Positions 1 to 8,219 of a DNA stretch of 51,307 bases are shown here, one piece after another. The notes under the pieces are model-generated. The model made no database searches. It saw nothing but the letters and a program-made list of their open reading frames with translations, and was not told the origin of the DNA. Positions within the stretch are counted from its first letter, which is position 1. Each line of letters begins with the position of its first letter. Position numbers and translations under genes: made by a program. This DNA comes from Selenomonadaceae bacterium (GTDB taxonomy: Bacteria; Bacillota; Negativicutes; Selenomonadales; Selenomonadaceae): the NCBI GenBank assembly GCA_017553205.1, contig JAFZMV010000025.1:1-51307 (forward strand), read 5' to 3'.

Positions 1-342
1 AGAAAAATTTTTAAAGTTTCTGCTCAAAAAATCCAATGCAAGTTGAGTGTCTGTAAAATCTTTTTCAACAGGATGGCGTTCAATCGGAATTTTATTTTTT
101 TCCGCCCACTCCACAAAAATTTTTTTCGCACTGTCAAAATCTCCGATTAAAAATTCCGGCAAGATTTTTAATTTGTGGCAAAGTTCAATTCCTCTGTCGA
201 TACAAAAAATTTTTCTCTTGTCGGCAATCTGCAAAAAATATTTTTCACTCGGAAAACGACCGCCTCCAACCATCAAAAATTCATTCAAAAATTTTTCATC
301 GGAAAATTTTATTTCACATTGCGGAAGCTTCAAATTTATCAA
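1..342 (-). CDS. Thiamine pyrophosphokinase, 5' part only (runs off the window)
   Basis: Translating the minus strand from about 342 to the window edge gives an open frame with the landmarks of thiamine pyrophosphokinase, which transfers pyrophosphate from ATP to thiamine. Visible are VGGGRFP near the start, a CIDRGIELC segment in the place of the usual D-G-G/R-G motif, the signature IGDFDS, and HPVEKDFTDTQLALDF, which matches the family's (P)-EKD-TD-ELA segment. The best start is a TTG at 342, seven bases after the stop of the WYL regulator gene, with a GAAATGAG purine stretch before it. No ATG fits. The C-terminal half lies outside the window. Tight spacing to the regulator gene suggests co-transcription. 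Identification rests on motifs only; the start is uncertain. Confidence 0.72.
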   Translation of the reverse strand, partial: MINLKLPQCEIKFSDEKFLNEFLMVGGGRFPSEKYFLQIADKRKIFCIDRGIELCHKLKILPEFLIGDFDSAKKIFVEWAEKNKIPIERHPVEKDFTDTQLALDFLSRNFKNFS

Positions 343-348
343 CTCATT

Positions 349-1326
349 TCAAACATAAACACTTAAAATTTTTTCTGCAGTACTTTTCATTTCGTCACGA
401 AGTTTTTTGGGAGAAATAATTTCTACATCTTCGCCAAACTGCAACGCCCAAAATTTCATTGCATTAAAATTAACTTTCGTTTCGATAAAAAATTTTTCGT
501 CATTTTCCTGCAGAATTTTAAAATTTTTTCCCGTACCAAAAAAATCAACAAATTCATCGACAATATTTTTTGAAATCCAAAATTTTGTCCAAATAATTTC
601 GCCGCTGCACAAATAAATATTTTCCGCCATATATTTTGGAAGATTAAAACCTTCGTTGGCAATTTCTTTCACAAGACGACGAGGAACAATTCCTTCAGAA
701 ATAATTTTAACTTCGGTGATTTTGTCTATACGCAGGCAAGTTAAATTTTCTTGACCGTCAATGTTGGCGATTAAATAATAAAAACCGTTAGCCGCCGCCG
801 TTTGATACGGACTGACCTTGAAAAATTCTTTTTGTGTCGGTTTTAGTACAAAAAAATCTTTTTCTCTGACGTAGTGATTATAAACAAAAATTATTTTTCT
901 GCGTTTATGTACAGCCTCCGAAATTAAATCAATCGACCGCATAATAGCTTTATTTTCACTGCAAAAAAGTTGCGGAAGATGACAAACATGCCCGATTTTT
1001 GAATTTAAATTTTTTCCTCCGAGATTTTTTAATTTGTCAATCTACCTTTTTGCCTGTGCGTTGGAAATATTTTTTGAAAATAAAACGCTGTCGATTAAAA
1101 TTCTGAGTTCCGAGTCCTCAAAATCTCTGTTGAGATAACAGCCTTTGCGAGTAATTATAATATCGTAGCCGTTCTCTTGAAGATTTTTCACATGCTTTGA
1201 AACAGTTCGACTGCTACAAATTTCTTCAAAATCATCTTCAAGACGGTAGACAATATCTCTATAAGTCAACGGATTTTCAGGCTCTGAATATTTTTCCAAA
1301 ATTTTTAAAACGTGCAAAAATTTCAT
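349..1326 (-). pseudogene. WYL-domain transcriptional regulator interrupted by an in-frame TAG
   Basis: One reading frame runs from ATG 1326 to TGA 349 and is broken only by a TAG at 1042-1044, so the product would be 325 residues if read through. The first 94 codons form a winged-helix DNA-binding region (TYRDIVYRLE, SSRTVSKHVKNLQENGYDI) ending in DSELRILIDSVLFSKNISNAQAKR. After the TAG the frame continues with IDKLKNLGG and then the WYL-type ligand-binding part (KRRKIIFVYNHY, GFYYLIANID, LRIDKITEV). The two halves have no frameshift between them and match the normal order of one-component WYL regulators. The ATG overlaps the end of plsC by 4 bases. Nonsense mutation, sequencing error or suppression are all possible. 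Downstream starts, such as ATG 942, could still yield an isolated WYL domain. Confidence 0.82.
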
Positions 1327-1961
1327 TTTATGGAATCTTCGCCCAAAATTTTCAGCTTGGCAACTTCTGCCATAATCGACTGTGCAAAATCATTCAGTTC
1401 TGTTTTGTCTTTCGGATTCCCCGTAAAATTCATGGGTTTGCCGTAAACAACTGCAAGACGCGGAATTTTTATTTCGGAAGAAAAAATTTTTTCGGTGTTG
1501 ATAATCGCGGCGGGAATTATGGGGGCCTTAGTCATTGCGGCGATTAAACTGACTCCGGATTCGGCTTTTCTGATTTTTCCGGTTTTACTCCGCGTACCTT
1601 CCGGAAAAATTCCCAAACATTTTCCAGACTTCAAAATTTTGACGGCATTTTTCATCGCGTTTTTGTCAGCAGCTCCGCGTTTAACGGGAAAAACATTCAG
1701 CCCGCGACAAATCATCGCCATAATCGGATTTTTAAAAAGTTCTTCCTTGCCCATGTAATTTACAACTCTGTCAATAAAAGTTCCAAGAAACGGCGGATCC
1801 CAGTTGCTCATATGATTGGCGGCAAGAATAAAACCGCCTTCTTTCGGAATATTTTCCGCACCGATAACTTTTGTTCTGAAAATAATTCCAAAAGTCAAAC
1901 GACATAATATTTTAAAAATTGCATAAAACACAAAATCACTCCATGAAAAAAAATCTCTCAT
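1323..1961 (-). CDS. plsC: 1-acyl-sn-glycerol-3-phosphate acyltransferase
   Basis: A 212-residue membrane-associated acyltransferase that adds the second acyl chain to lysophosphatidic acid in phospholipid synthesis. The HX4D catalytic motif is visible as NHMSNWDPP near residue 50, and the glycerol-phosphate-binding motif as FPEGTRS near residue 120. A hydrophobic N-terminus (FVFYAIFKILCRLTFGIIF) fits membrane attachment. The length is typical of the family. The start ATG at 1961 has GAGTGA a few bases upstream. Its stop overlaps the start of the WYL regulator gene by 4 bases, so those genes are translationally coupled. It is divergent from the aminotransferase gene. It lacks its common cmk neighbour. 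Confidence 0.9.
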   Translation of the reverse strand: MRDFFSWSDFVFYAIFKILCRLTFGIIFRTKVIGAENIPKEGGFILAANHMSNWDPPFLGTFIDRVVNYMGKEELFKNPIMAMICRGLNVFPVKRGAADKNAMKNAVKILKSGKCLGIFPEGTRSKTGKIRKAESGVSLIAAMTKAPIIPAAIINTEKIFSSEIKIPRLAVVYGKPMNFTGNPKDKTELNDFAQSIMAEVAKLKILGEDSIK

Positions 1962-1994
1962 ATAATATCACTCTGAATTATTTTTTCAAATAAT

Positions 1995-2023
1995 TTGCAT
2001 TGTGGGAAAATATTTTATAAAAT
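1995..2023 (+). promoter_or_regulatory. Probable sigma-70-type promoter for the aminotransferase gene
   Basis: TTGCAT at 1995-2000, a 17-base spacer and TAAAAT at 2018-2023 lie about 20 bases before the ATG at 2043. An AGGTGA ribosome-binding site sits between. The match is good in the -10 box and moderate in the -35 box. Confidence 0.45.
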
Positions 2024-2042
2024 TTTCGCGAGGTGAATAATT

Positions 2043-3227
2043 ATGGTTTCAGAAAAAATGTATGAACTTGGAACAAAAAAATCTACTATCCGAACAATTT
2101 TTGAATTCGGAAGAAAACGTGCGGCAGAAGTCGGCGAAGAAAATATTTTTGACTTCAGTTTGGGAAATCCCAACGTCCCGACTCCTGAATTTGTAAAAAA
2201 TGCGGCGATTGAAATTTTGCAGACTTTTGAACCTTCTGCAGTTCACGGTTACACGGTTGCACCCGGAAATCCTAAAGTTCGCGAAACTTTGGCGGAAAGT
2301 GTCAACAATCGTTTCGGAACAAATTTCACGGGGAAAAATTTTTTCATCACTGCGGGAGCGGCGGCGGCTATTACAATTTCTTTTAAAGCACTTGCTGAAA
2401 ATGGCGACGAGTTTATAACTTTTGCTCCGTATTTTCCTGAATATAAATGTTTTGTCGAGTCAGTCGGTGCAGAATTAAAAGTTGTTCCTGCACAGCCTAA
2501 AGACTGGCAGATAAATTTTGAAGAATTTGAGAAAATTATTTCTCCGAAAACAAAAGCCGTCATTATAAATTCTCCGAATAATCCGAGCGGTGCAGTTTAT
2601 TCCGAAGAAACAATAAAAAAACTTGCCGATATTTTAACCGACAAGTCTAAAAAATTCGGTCATGAAATTTTTATAATTTCCGACGAGCCTTACAGAGAAA
2701 TTGCCTACAATATCGAAGTTCCTTACGTACCAAAATTTTATAAAAATACTTTGGTCTGCTATTCCTACAGCAAATCTTTTTCGCTGCCCGGCGAGCGTAT
2801 CGGTTATATAATTGTTCCGAATGAAATTTGCGACTTTGAAAAAATTTTTGGAGCAGTTGCAGGTGCGGCAAGAGTTTTAACTCATGTAAATGCTCCGAGT
2901 CTTTGGCAGTTGGTTATAGCAAAATGTGCGGGCAAGTCGTCAGATATTTCGATTTACGAACAAAATGCAAAACTTTTATATAACGGCTTAATTGATGCAG
3001 GTTTTGAATGTGTGAAACCGCAGGGAGCATTTTATTTGTTCCCGAAAGCACTTGAGGAAGATGATTACGCTTTCTGCGAAAGAGCAAAAAAATTTGATTT
3101 ACTTCTTGTACCCGGTGCGGATTTCGGGGCACCCGGGTATTTCCGTGCGGCTTACTGCATCAAAACCGAAACTATTGAAAAATCTCTTCCGCTTTTCAAA
3201 AAACTTGCCGAAGAGTACCAAAAATAA
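2043..3227 (+). CDS. Class I/II pyridoxal-phosphate aminotransferase
   Basis: A 394-residue fold-type I PLP enzyme of the aspartate aminotransferase family. Seen in order: an N-terminal FSLGNPNVPTPEFV segment, the glycine-rich TAGAAAAI cofactor loop, the NSPNNPSGAVYS motif with the substrate-contacting Asn, the ISDEPYRE Asp/Tyr pair, and the Schiff-base lysine in YSYSKSFSLPGERIGY. The C-terminal PQGAFYLFP segment is also typical. The start is well supported by AGGTGA eight bases upstream. It probably transaminates an amino acid with 2-oxoglutarate; substrate choice (Asp, Ala, or aromatic) cannot be told from sequence. It stands alone on the plus strand between plsC and the KTR gene. Confidence 0.88.
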   Translation: MVSEKMYELGTKKSTIRTIFEFGRKRAAEVGEENIFDFSLGNPNVPTPEFVKNAAIEILQTFEPSAVHGYTVAPGNPKVRETLAESVNNRFGTNFTGKNFFITAGAAAAITISFKALAENGDEFITFAPYFPEYKCFVESVGAELKVVPAQPKDWQINFEEFEKIISPKTKAVIINSPNNPSGAVYSEETIKKLADILTDKSKKFGHEIFIISDEPYREIAYNIEVPYVPKFYKNTLVCYSYSKSFSLPGERIGYIIVPNEICDFEKIFGAVAGAARVLTHVNAPSLWQLVIAKCAGKSSDISIYEQNAKLLYNGLIDAGFECVKPQGAFYLFPKALEEDDYAFCERAKKFDLLLVPGADFGAPGYFRAAYCIKTETIEKSLPLFKKLAEEYQK

Positions 3228-3238
3228 TTTTCCAACCG

Positions 3239-3499
3239 TTAATTTTTTTCTGCAGTCTCAATTTTTTTGGGGCTGTTTTTTTTTCGACCGTTTGAAAAAT
3301 ACTGCGACTCATTCAAATCAGTTTGCTTTAAAATGTCAAAATTTTTCACGTCGACCAAAGTCATTTCTTTGCATTTCGGACAATACAGCGGAAAATTTTT
3401 TAACTCGGTATCTTCACGCAGTTTCAGCCGTGTTTTTTTGCCGCATTTAGGACACAGCAACCACTGAAGTTCCTGAAAATTATCTTGTGTATTCGTCAT
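3239..3499 (-). CDS. Cysteine-rich KTR-domain protein
   Basis: An 86-residue zinc-ribbon-like protein. The core reads WLLCPKCGKKTRLKLREDT and then YCPKCKEMTLVDV: two CPxC knuckles flanking the KTR motif that names the family. The same family occurs downstream of tet(M) in Tn916-type elements, but nothing else here points to a conjugative element. The function is unknown, and nucleic-acid binding is only a guess from the ribbon. I chose ATG 3499 because GGAGGTGGGC lies immediately before it; an in-frame TTG at 3514 is inside that ribosome-binding site. The C-terminus is Lys/Asn rich and probably disordered. The gene lies directly behind a hairpin terminator and a promoter-driven leader, so it may be controlled by read-through. 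Confidence 0.75.
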   Translation of the reverse strand: MTNTQDNFQELQWLLCPKCGKKTRLKLREDTELKNFPLYCPKCKEMTLVDVKNFDILKQTDLNESQYFSNGRKKNSPKKIETAEKN

Positions 3500-3523
3500 A
3501 TTGCCCACCTCCAATTCTCCGAA

Positions 3524-3564
3524 TAAATTAAAAGAGCCTGCGAAATTTTACATTCACAGGCTCT
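3524..3564 (-). terminator. Intrinsic terminator at the end of the KTR leader
   Basis: On the minus strand AGAGCCTG (3557-3564) pairs with CAGGCTCT (3533-3540). The stem extends by further bases around an 8-base loop and is followed by TTTTAATTT. The KTR ribosome-binding site begins only about 15 bases beyond, leaving no room for a separate promoter. Confidence 0.7.
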
Positions 3565-3764
3565 GCGCTTTCCGCGACCGGCTCGTCAAAAATTTATTGT
3601 GCAAGCTACTAAAGTTTGCTGATATTTTACGCTTTTTAAATCTGAGTCATTGACCTTCAGAAAAAAACTTCGGGCGGACAAATCCGTTCAAAATTTTCAA
3701 AAATCACCAGAAATTTTATTTTTCGGCAGATACATCTCCCGTCGATAATCAAAGAAAATTCAGC
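3533..3764 (-). ncRNA. Candidate structured leader or small RNA upstream of the KTR gene
   Basis: A transcript starting near 3764 from the promoter at 3771-3799 and stopping at the terminator near 3530 would be about 230 nt with no plausible ORF. Complementary segments are visible: GTAAGCT near its 5' end can pair with AGCTTGC in its 3' third; CGGA/TCCG forms a short hairpin; TCTGA/TCAGA encloses GUC/GAC; CGC/GCG lies just before the terminator. The size and the long closing stem are reminiscent of 6S RNA. The position directly before a terminator and a ribosome-binding site is what an attenuator or riboswitch would have. I matched no known riboswitch consensus and no T-box core. Confidence 0.42.
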
Positions 3765-3770
3765 TTACTA

Positions 3771-3799
3771 TTTATAGCAAATATTTTTTCTGCAGTCAA
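3771..3799 (-). promoter_or_regulatory. Near-consensus promoter for the KTR leader RNA
   Basis: On the minus strand TTGACT (3799-3794), a 17-base spacer and TATAAA (3776-3771). It begins at the last base before the HAD phosphatase stop codon, in a gap with no ORF. This is one of the best promoter matches in the window. Confidence 0.6.
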
Positions 3800-4462
3800 T
3801 CAAAAGAAATTTATTTTCTGCAAAATTTCTTTCGGGCTGTCAACAATAATTTCAGCGTTGTTTTCTTGAAGTTCACTTTTCGGACGAAATCCCCAAGATA
3901 CACCGACTGAAAAAAATCCTGCATTGTGTGCCGTCTGCATATCAATGGCAGTATCTCCGAAATATGCAACTTCAGCGGGTTGAACTCCGAATTTTTTTGC
4001 AATTTCAAGAACACGGGAAGGATTGGGCTTTCTAACTTTTCCTTTTTCATCTCCGACAATTTCAGAAAATTTAACAGGCGACAAAATTTTTTCTGCAATT
4101 TTTATCGCCGCAAACTTTTGTTTATTTGTGCAAATGCCAAGAGGAATTTTTTTTCTTTCGAGTTCCGTCAAAAGTTCCATAATTCCTTCGTATGGTTTCG
4201 ACTTATTCAGAGCATGACGAGAATAACATTTATCGTAATATTCCAAAGCCTCATCTACAAAATTTTTATCAGCGGATTTTTCTGAAGGAATACTCCGTTC
4301 AACTAATTTTCTTGCACCGTTTCCGACAAACTTTCTGACTTCCTCAAGACTTCTTGCAGGAAAATTAAAATGCTCCAACATTTCATTTACTCCGTCAGAA
4401 ATATCTTCCAAAGTATTTACAAGAGTTCCGTCCATATCAAAAATCGCGGCTTTAAACTTCAA
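3800..4462 (-). CDS. HAD-family phosphatase, phosphoglycolate phosphatase-like
   Basis: A 220-residue haloacid dehalogenase hydrolase of the Gph/PGMB subfamily. Motif I is IFDMDGTLVNT with the nucleophilic Asp and acid/base Asp, motif II is around GICTNKQ, and motif IV is YFGDTAIDMQTA. A helical cap domain lies between motifs I and II. It probably removes phosphate from a small metabolite such as 2-phosphoglycolate; the true substrate is unknown. The start is TTG 4462, chosen because AGGAGTG lies 10 bases upstream and the frame opens directly into motif I. It follows larC after 60 bases on the same strand. Confidence 0.85.
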   Translation of the reverse strand: MKFKAAIFDMDGTLVNTLEDISDGVNEMLEHFNFPARSLEEVRKFVGNGARKLVERSIPSEKSADKNFVDEALEYYDKCYSRHALNKSKPYEGIMELLTELERKKIPLGICTNKQKFAAIKIAEKILSPVKFSEIVGDEKGKVRKPNPSRVLEIAKKFGVQPAEVAYFGDTAIDMQTAHNAGFFSVGVSWGFRPKSELQENNAEIIVDSPKEILQKINFF

Positions 4463-4522
4463 AATTTTTCACTCCTAAAAAAAATTCATTTCATGATTAG
4501 ACTCAACAATTATAATAAATTC

Positions 4523-5770
4523 TTATCCCAGCCGCATTTCTTGTTTAGTCAAGGTCTCCTGCCAAATCATTTTGAAGGGGACATTATTTTTTTCGGCAAG
4601 TTTTTTGCAGTCCTCATATTCGGGAGTTATCGAAACAATTTTCCCGCCGTATGCACTGACTTTACATTGAACTTCGCCCCAAGTCGTTTGAACTTTCGCC
4701 ATTTTTCTGACTGCCTCGACTCTCCGCGAAATTTCTATAATTCTTATTCCGATAGTCGTAGTTTCTTCAAAAATAATTTTTAAACATTCGTCTTGATGTT
4801 CACTGTCAACCAAAACCGACAAAGTTTGTGCAGGACGATTTTTTTTCATTAAAATATTTGTCGTCCAAACGTCCAAAGCTCCCGCTGCAAAAAGTTTTTC
4901 ATAAAGCCAGCCGTAAATTTGCGGGTTCATGTCGTCAATATTTGTTTCAAGTTTCACTAATTTTTTTGAAGTCTGTCCGCTGAATTCCCCAAAGTAAATT
5001 CTCAAAACATTTGGGATCGGTAAATCCAAAGTCCCAGCACCGTAACCAATTTTTTCTGAAATAAACTCTTCGGGAATATCCGTGCTGTATTCTGCAAGAG
5101 ATTTTATAATTGCCGCACCTGTCGGAGTAGTCAACTCTTTTTCCGCACCGTATGAAAAAGTTTTAAAGCCCTGCAAAAGTTCGGCAGTTGCGGGAGCAGG
5201 TACGGGCATTAAACCATGTTCACATTTTACGAAACCTCCGCCAACATTTATTTTTCCGACAAAAATTTTTTCAACTTCCAAATAATCCAGACAAATCGCA
5301 CAGCCTACAATATCAACAATCGAATCAACCGCACCAATTTCGTGAAAATTTACTTCGTCTGCAGGTTTTCCATGAACTTTTCCTTCAGCTGTCGCAATTA
5401 CAGAAAAAATCGCCAAAGATTTCTGCTTGACAAAATCATTTAAATCAGAGTTATCAATAATTTTTTTTATGTCAGCCATATTTCTGTGATGATGAGTTTG
5501 ATTATGTTCATGGCGGTGAAGTCTGCGAATATTCGGGCGGTCAGATTGAATTTTTTCCGGCTCAAAATCATGCAAAAGTTTTACGTCAACATAATTTGCT
5601 CCTATCCCGTTTTTGCTTACGTCAGAAAATTCAATTTGATATTCTCCACTCAAATTTAATTTTTCAAGTTCATTAGTCAAATAATTTTTCGGAACTCCAA
5701 GTTGAATACACGCACCCAAAAACATATTTCCGCTGATTCCGCTCGCACAGTCTAAATAAATTGATTTCAT
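4523..5770 (-). CDS. larC: LarC, nickel insertion protein for the lactate racemase cofactor
   Basis: A 415-residue protein of the LarC family, which inserts nickel into pyridinium-3,5-bisthiocarboxylate mononucleotide to finish the nickel-pincer cofactor of lactate racemase and related enzymes. Seen are the N-terminal YLDCASGISGNMFLGA, a His-rich linker around residues 85-95 (HRHEHNQTHHHR), VNFHEIGAVDSIVDIVG, TTPTGAAI, and the C-terminal METAL-binding half with KLETNIDDMNPQ and GIRIIEISRR. In Lactobacillus plantarum the two halves are joined by programmed frameshifting; here they are one continuous frame. larA, larB and larE are not in the window. The start at ATG 5770 has GAGGTGAAAA upstream. 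Confidence 0.9.
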   Translation of the reverse strand: MKSIYLDCASGISGNMFLGACIQLGVPKNYLTNELEKLNLSGEYQIEFSDVSKNGIGANYVDVKLLHDFEPEKIQSDRPNIRRLHRHEHNQTHHHRNMADIKKIIDNSDLNDFVKQKSLAIFSVIATAEGKVHGKPADEVNFHEIGAVDSIVDIVGCAICLDYLEVEKIFVGKINVGGGFVKCEHGLMPVPAPATAELLQGFKTFSYGAEKELTTPTGAAIIKSLAEYSTDIPEEFISEKIGYGAGTLDLPIPNVLRIYFGEFSGQTSKKLVKLETNIDDMNPQIYGWLYEKLFAAGALDVWTTNILMKKNRPAQTLSVLVDSEHQDECLKIIFEETTTIGIRIIEISRRVEAVRKMAKVQTTWGEVQCKVSAYGGKIVSITPEYEDCKKLAEKNNVPFKMIWQETLTKQEMRLG

Positions 5771-5791
5771 TTTTCACCTCGATAAAAACTT

Positions 5792-5836
5792 TGGGAATTA
5801 AAAATTTTAATTACGCATTAAGCATCACGAATTTTT
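5792..5836. repeat. Short intergenic inverted-repeat remnant (copy 1)
   Basis: GGAATTAAAAATT followed by TTAATTACGCATTAAGCATCACGAATT fills the gap between the U32 and larC genes. The words AATTACGCATTA and ACGAATT recur at 32590-32670. See the linked finding on the repeat family. Confidence 0.4.
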
Positions 5837-8197
5837 TTAAACTCCTCTGAAATAATGACCGCGAGTAAAATTTTCTATTTCTTCACCGCCGAATTTATAC
5901 GCACGAATAATTTTTTTTGTTTCTTCCAAATCCAAAGCCCGACAATCAACGCGAATATTTGCAACGTCTTCAAATTCTTTTCGATTTTCAATCATCGACA
6001 AAGTTTTTGAATTTAAAATGTGCATTCGGCAAAATTGATCCGTCGCAATCGGAAACAAAATATTTTTTCTGTCCCGCAAATAAAAATTTTTCTGTCTGCA
6101 AATTTGCGGACAATTTTTTTTGTCAATTTCTCCCAGAAAACTTCCCGGCACGCAGTAAGATGAAATCATCAGTTCGGTTTTTCCGTGAACAATACATTCA
6201 AGCGGCAGACAAGATTTTTTCGCCAAATTTTTTATCTGCGTCAAAGTCAATTCGGGAGAGAGTGTCACGCCTTCCACGCCCAAATTTTTCAAGAAATTTA
6301 TCGTCGAATTGTTGAAAGTTATCAAAGAAAAATCCGTGTGAATCGGTGCATTGCAAAAATTTTTCGCAAGTCGCAAAGTTCCGAGATTGTGAACATAAAC
6401 CGCGTCTAAATTTTCCAAAGTCAAAAATTTTTTCAAGCCGTCAATTTCATTTTCGCGGACAATTCGAGGAGTAGACAAATAAAATTTTTTCCCGCTGTCA
6501 TGAGTAATTTTTTCAGCCTGTAAAATTTCTTTTTCTGTGATATTTCTGTGACAAAAATTTTCTCCGCCGTATAAAATCGCGTCCGCTCCGTTATCCAGAG
6601 AGATTTTTAATTTTTCAAGCGTGTCAACCTGCGAAATTAAAATATTTTCTGCACGAGCAATTTTATAATTTTCCGCCGTGAATTTTGAATCAGAAATTTT
6701 TCTTTCAAATTTTTTCAGACGCAAATTTTCAAGTTCGGAAGTAACTTTTCTCCGTACGTCGTTAATTTCGCTAATCGGAACCATCAAATTTTCTTCAACG
6801 TCGAAATTTATTTTTTCAAGTTCAAAAATCGTACTGCCGAGCCGCCCAATTTGTTTCTGTAAAGTTTCTTCAGTAAGCGGACGTTTTTTTGCAGTTTCGG
6901 CAATAAAATTTGTTTCGGCAGTCACAGAATTTTTTTCGTCGTCAGTCATTGTCAAAATCATTGGCTTGCCGAGTTTAATTTTGACTTCGGCAGTGACGGG
7001 AAATTTTTTTACAGGTGATTCACTAGTGAAAAATTTTCTTGCCTCTGCCGTCAATTCAGCGTCAAAAATTTTAAAAACTCTGTCAGAAATTTTTATTCCG
7101 CGTGTGTCGTCAACTTCAATCGTGCAAAAATCTTTTTCGAGTGAAAAATTTTCAACGGTGAAAGTTTTTCTACCGCCGACTTTTACCCAAATTTCAATTT
7201 GATCTCCCGCAGAAATTTTTTCGGAAAGTTTGAGAGTAATTTTATTTTTATCGACTGAAAAAATTCTTCCTATTAAAATTCCGCGATTATTCGGACGCTT
7301 GTCACTGATTAAATTTTTTCCGGGATTTTTTTCAAGATAAGCCGTCGTAAAATCTCTGTTGAAAATTTGAGCAAGTTTTTTGTTGTCCTCATCAGTCGAA
7401 AAATTTTTGTCAATCGCGTCACGATAAATTTTAACAACGGTGGCAACATATTCAGGGCGTTTCATTCTTCCTTCGATTTTCAGAGAAGTCACGCCCGCAG
7501 AAATAATTTTCGGAAGAAGTTTCAGCGTATTTAAATCTTTCGGACTCAAAAGATATTCGCCTGCAGTTTTCAAAATTTCTTTTCCGTCCCCGTCAACCAA
7601 AGTGTAAGGGAGTCGGCAAGGCTGGGCACATTTTCCGCGATTCCCAGACCTTGCACCGATTAAACTGCTCATCAAACATTGACCCGAATAACAGACGCAC
7701 AAAGCCCCGTGAATAAAAATTTCTGTTTCAATCGGCGAATTTTTAGAAATATTTTCTATCTCCGTCAAAGAAAGTTCACGGCTCAAAACTGCACGAGAAA
7801 AAGCCAAATCCGCCAACATCAAAACCCCGTCCAAATTATGAACAGTCATTTGTGTTGAGGCATGCAGAGGAATTTCAGGAGCAATATTTTTTATAATTTT
7901 AGCCGCTCCCAAATCCTGAACAAGTAAAGCGTCAACATTTGCCCGCCGTAAAAATTTTACATAGTCCGCAAAATTTTCAATTTCTTCGTCGCTTAAAATT
8001 GTATTTGTCGTGACATGAACAGAAACATTTCTAAGATGAGCAAATTCAACTGCACGAATTAAATTTTCTCGTGAAAAATTTTCCGCGTATGCTCTTGCCC
8101 CAAAACTTTCTCCCGCCAAATAAACAGCATTTGCTCCCGCCTCAACTGCCGCTTTTAATGCGTCAAAACTTCCTGCGGGTGCCAACAATTCCGTCAA
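5837..8197 (-). CDS. Peptidase U32 family protein, RlhA-like
   Basis: A 786-residue protein of the U32 family. The N-terminus ELLAPAGSFDALKAAVEAGA and the GADAVY-type TIM-barrel start are typical. The signature with conserved Cys residues is present as IHGALCVCYSGQCLMSS and GNRGKCAQPCRLPY. A second, more divergent barrel-like half begins near residue 520 and carries IVHGKTELMISSYC. Long members of this family in proteobacteria (RlhA) hydroxylate a 23S rRNA cytidine; shorter ones are linked to tRNA hydroxylation or are called collagenases. An RNA-modification role is therefore more likely than proteolysis, but it is inferred. It follows the response regulator gene by 22 bases. Confidence 0.85.
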   Translation of the reverse strand: MTELLAPAGSFDALKAAVEAGANAVYLAGESFGARAYAENFSRENLIRAVEFAHLRNVSVHVTTNTILSDEEIENFADYVKFLRRANVDALLVQDLGAAKIIKNIAPEIPLHASTQMTVHNLDGVLMLADLAFSRAVLSRELSLTEIENISKNSPIETEIFIHGALCVCYSGQCLMSSLIGARSGNRGKCAQPCRLPYTLVDGDGKEILKTAGEYLLSPKDLNTLKLLPKIISAGVTSLKIEGRMKRPEYVATVVKIYRDAIDKNFSTDEDNKKLAQIFNRDFTTAYLEKNPGKNLISDKRPNNRGILIGRIFSVDKNKITLKLSEKISAGDQIEIWVKVGGRKTFTVENFSLEKDFCTIEVDDTRGIKISDRVFKIFDAELTAEARKFFTSESPVKKFPVTAEVKIKLGKPMILTMTDDEKNSVTAETNFIAETAKKRPLTEETLQKQIGRLGSTIFELEKINFDVEENLMVPISEINDVRRKVTSELENLRLKKFERKISDSKFTAENYKIARAENILISQVDTLEKLKISLDNGADAILYGGENFCHRNITEKEILQAEKITHDSGKKFYLSTPRIVRENEIDGLKKFLTLENLDAVYVHNLGTLRLAKNFCNAPIHTDFSLITFNNSTINFLKNLGVEGVTLSPELTLTQIKNLAKKSCLPLECIVHGKTELMISSYCVPGSFLGEIDKKNCPQICRQKNFYLRDRKNILFPIATDQFCRMHILNSKTLSMIENRKEFEDVANIRVDCRALDLEETKKIIRAYKFGGEEIENFTRGHYFRGV

Positions 8198-8219
8198 AAA
8201 AAATCCTCCTTCAGTGCAT

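Noticed and set aside
1042-1044. Pyrrolysine or other suppression at the WYL TAG
   Set aside because: Only one such TAG was seen and the protein is a regulator, not an enzyme of the pyrrolysine type. A nonsense mutation or base error is simpler.
3239-3799. T-box riboswitch before the KTR gene
   Set aside because: The leader has a terminator and a suitable length, but I do not find the conserved T-box core (TGGNACCGCG); the closest stretch GGTCGCGG does not match, and KTR genes are not known T-box targets.
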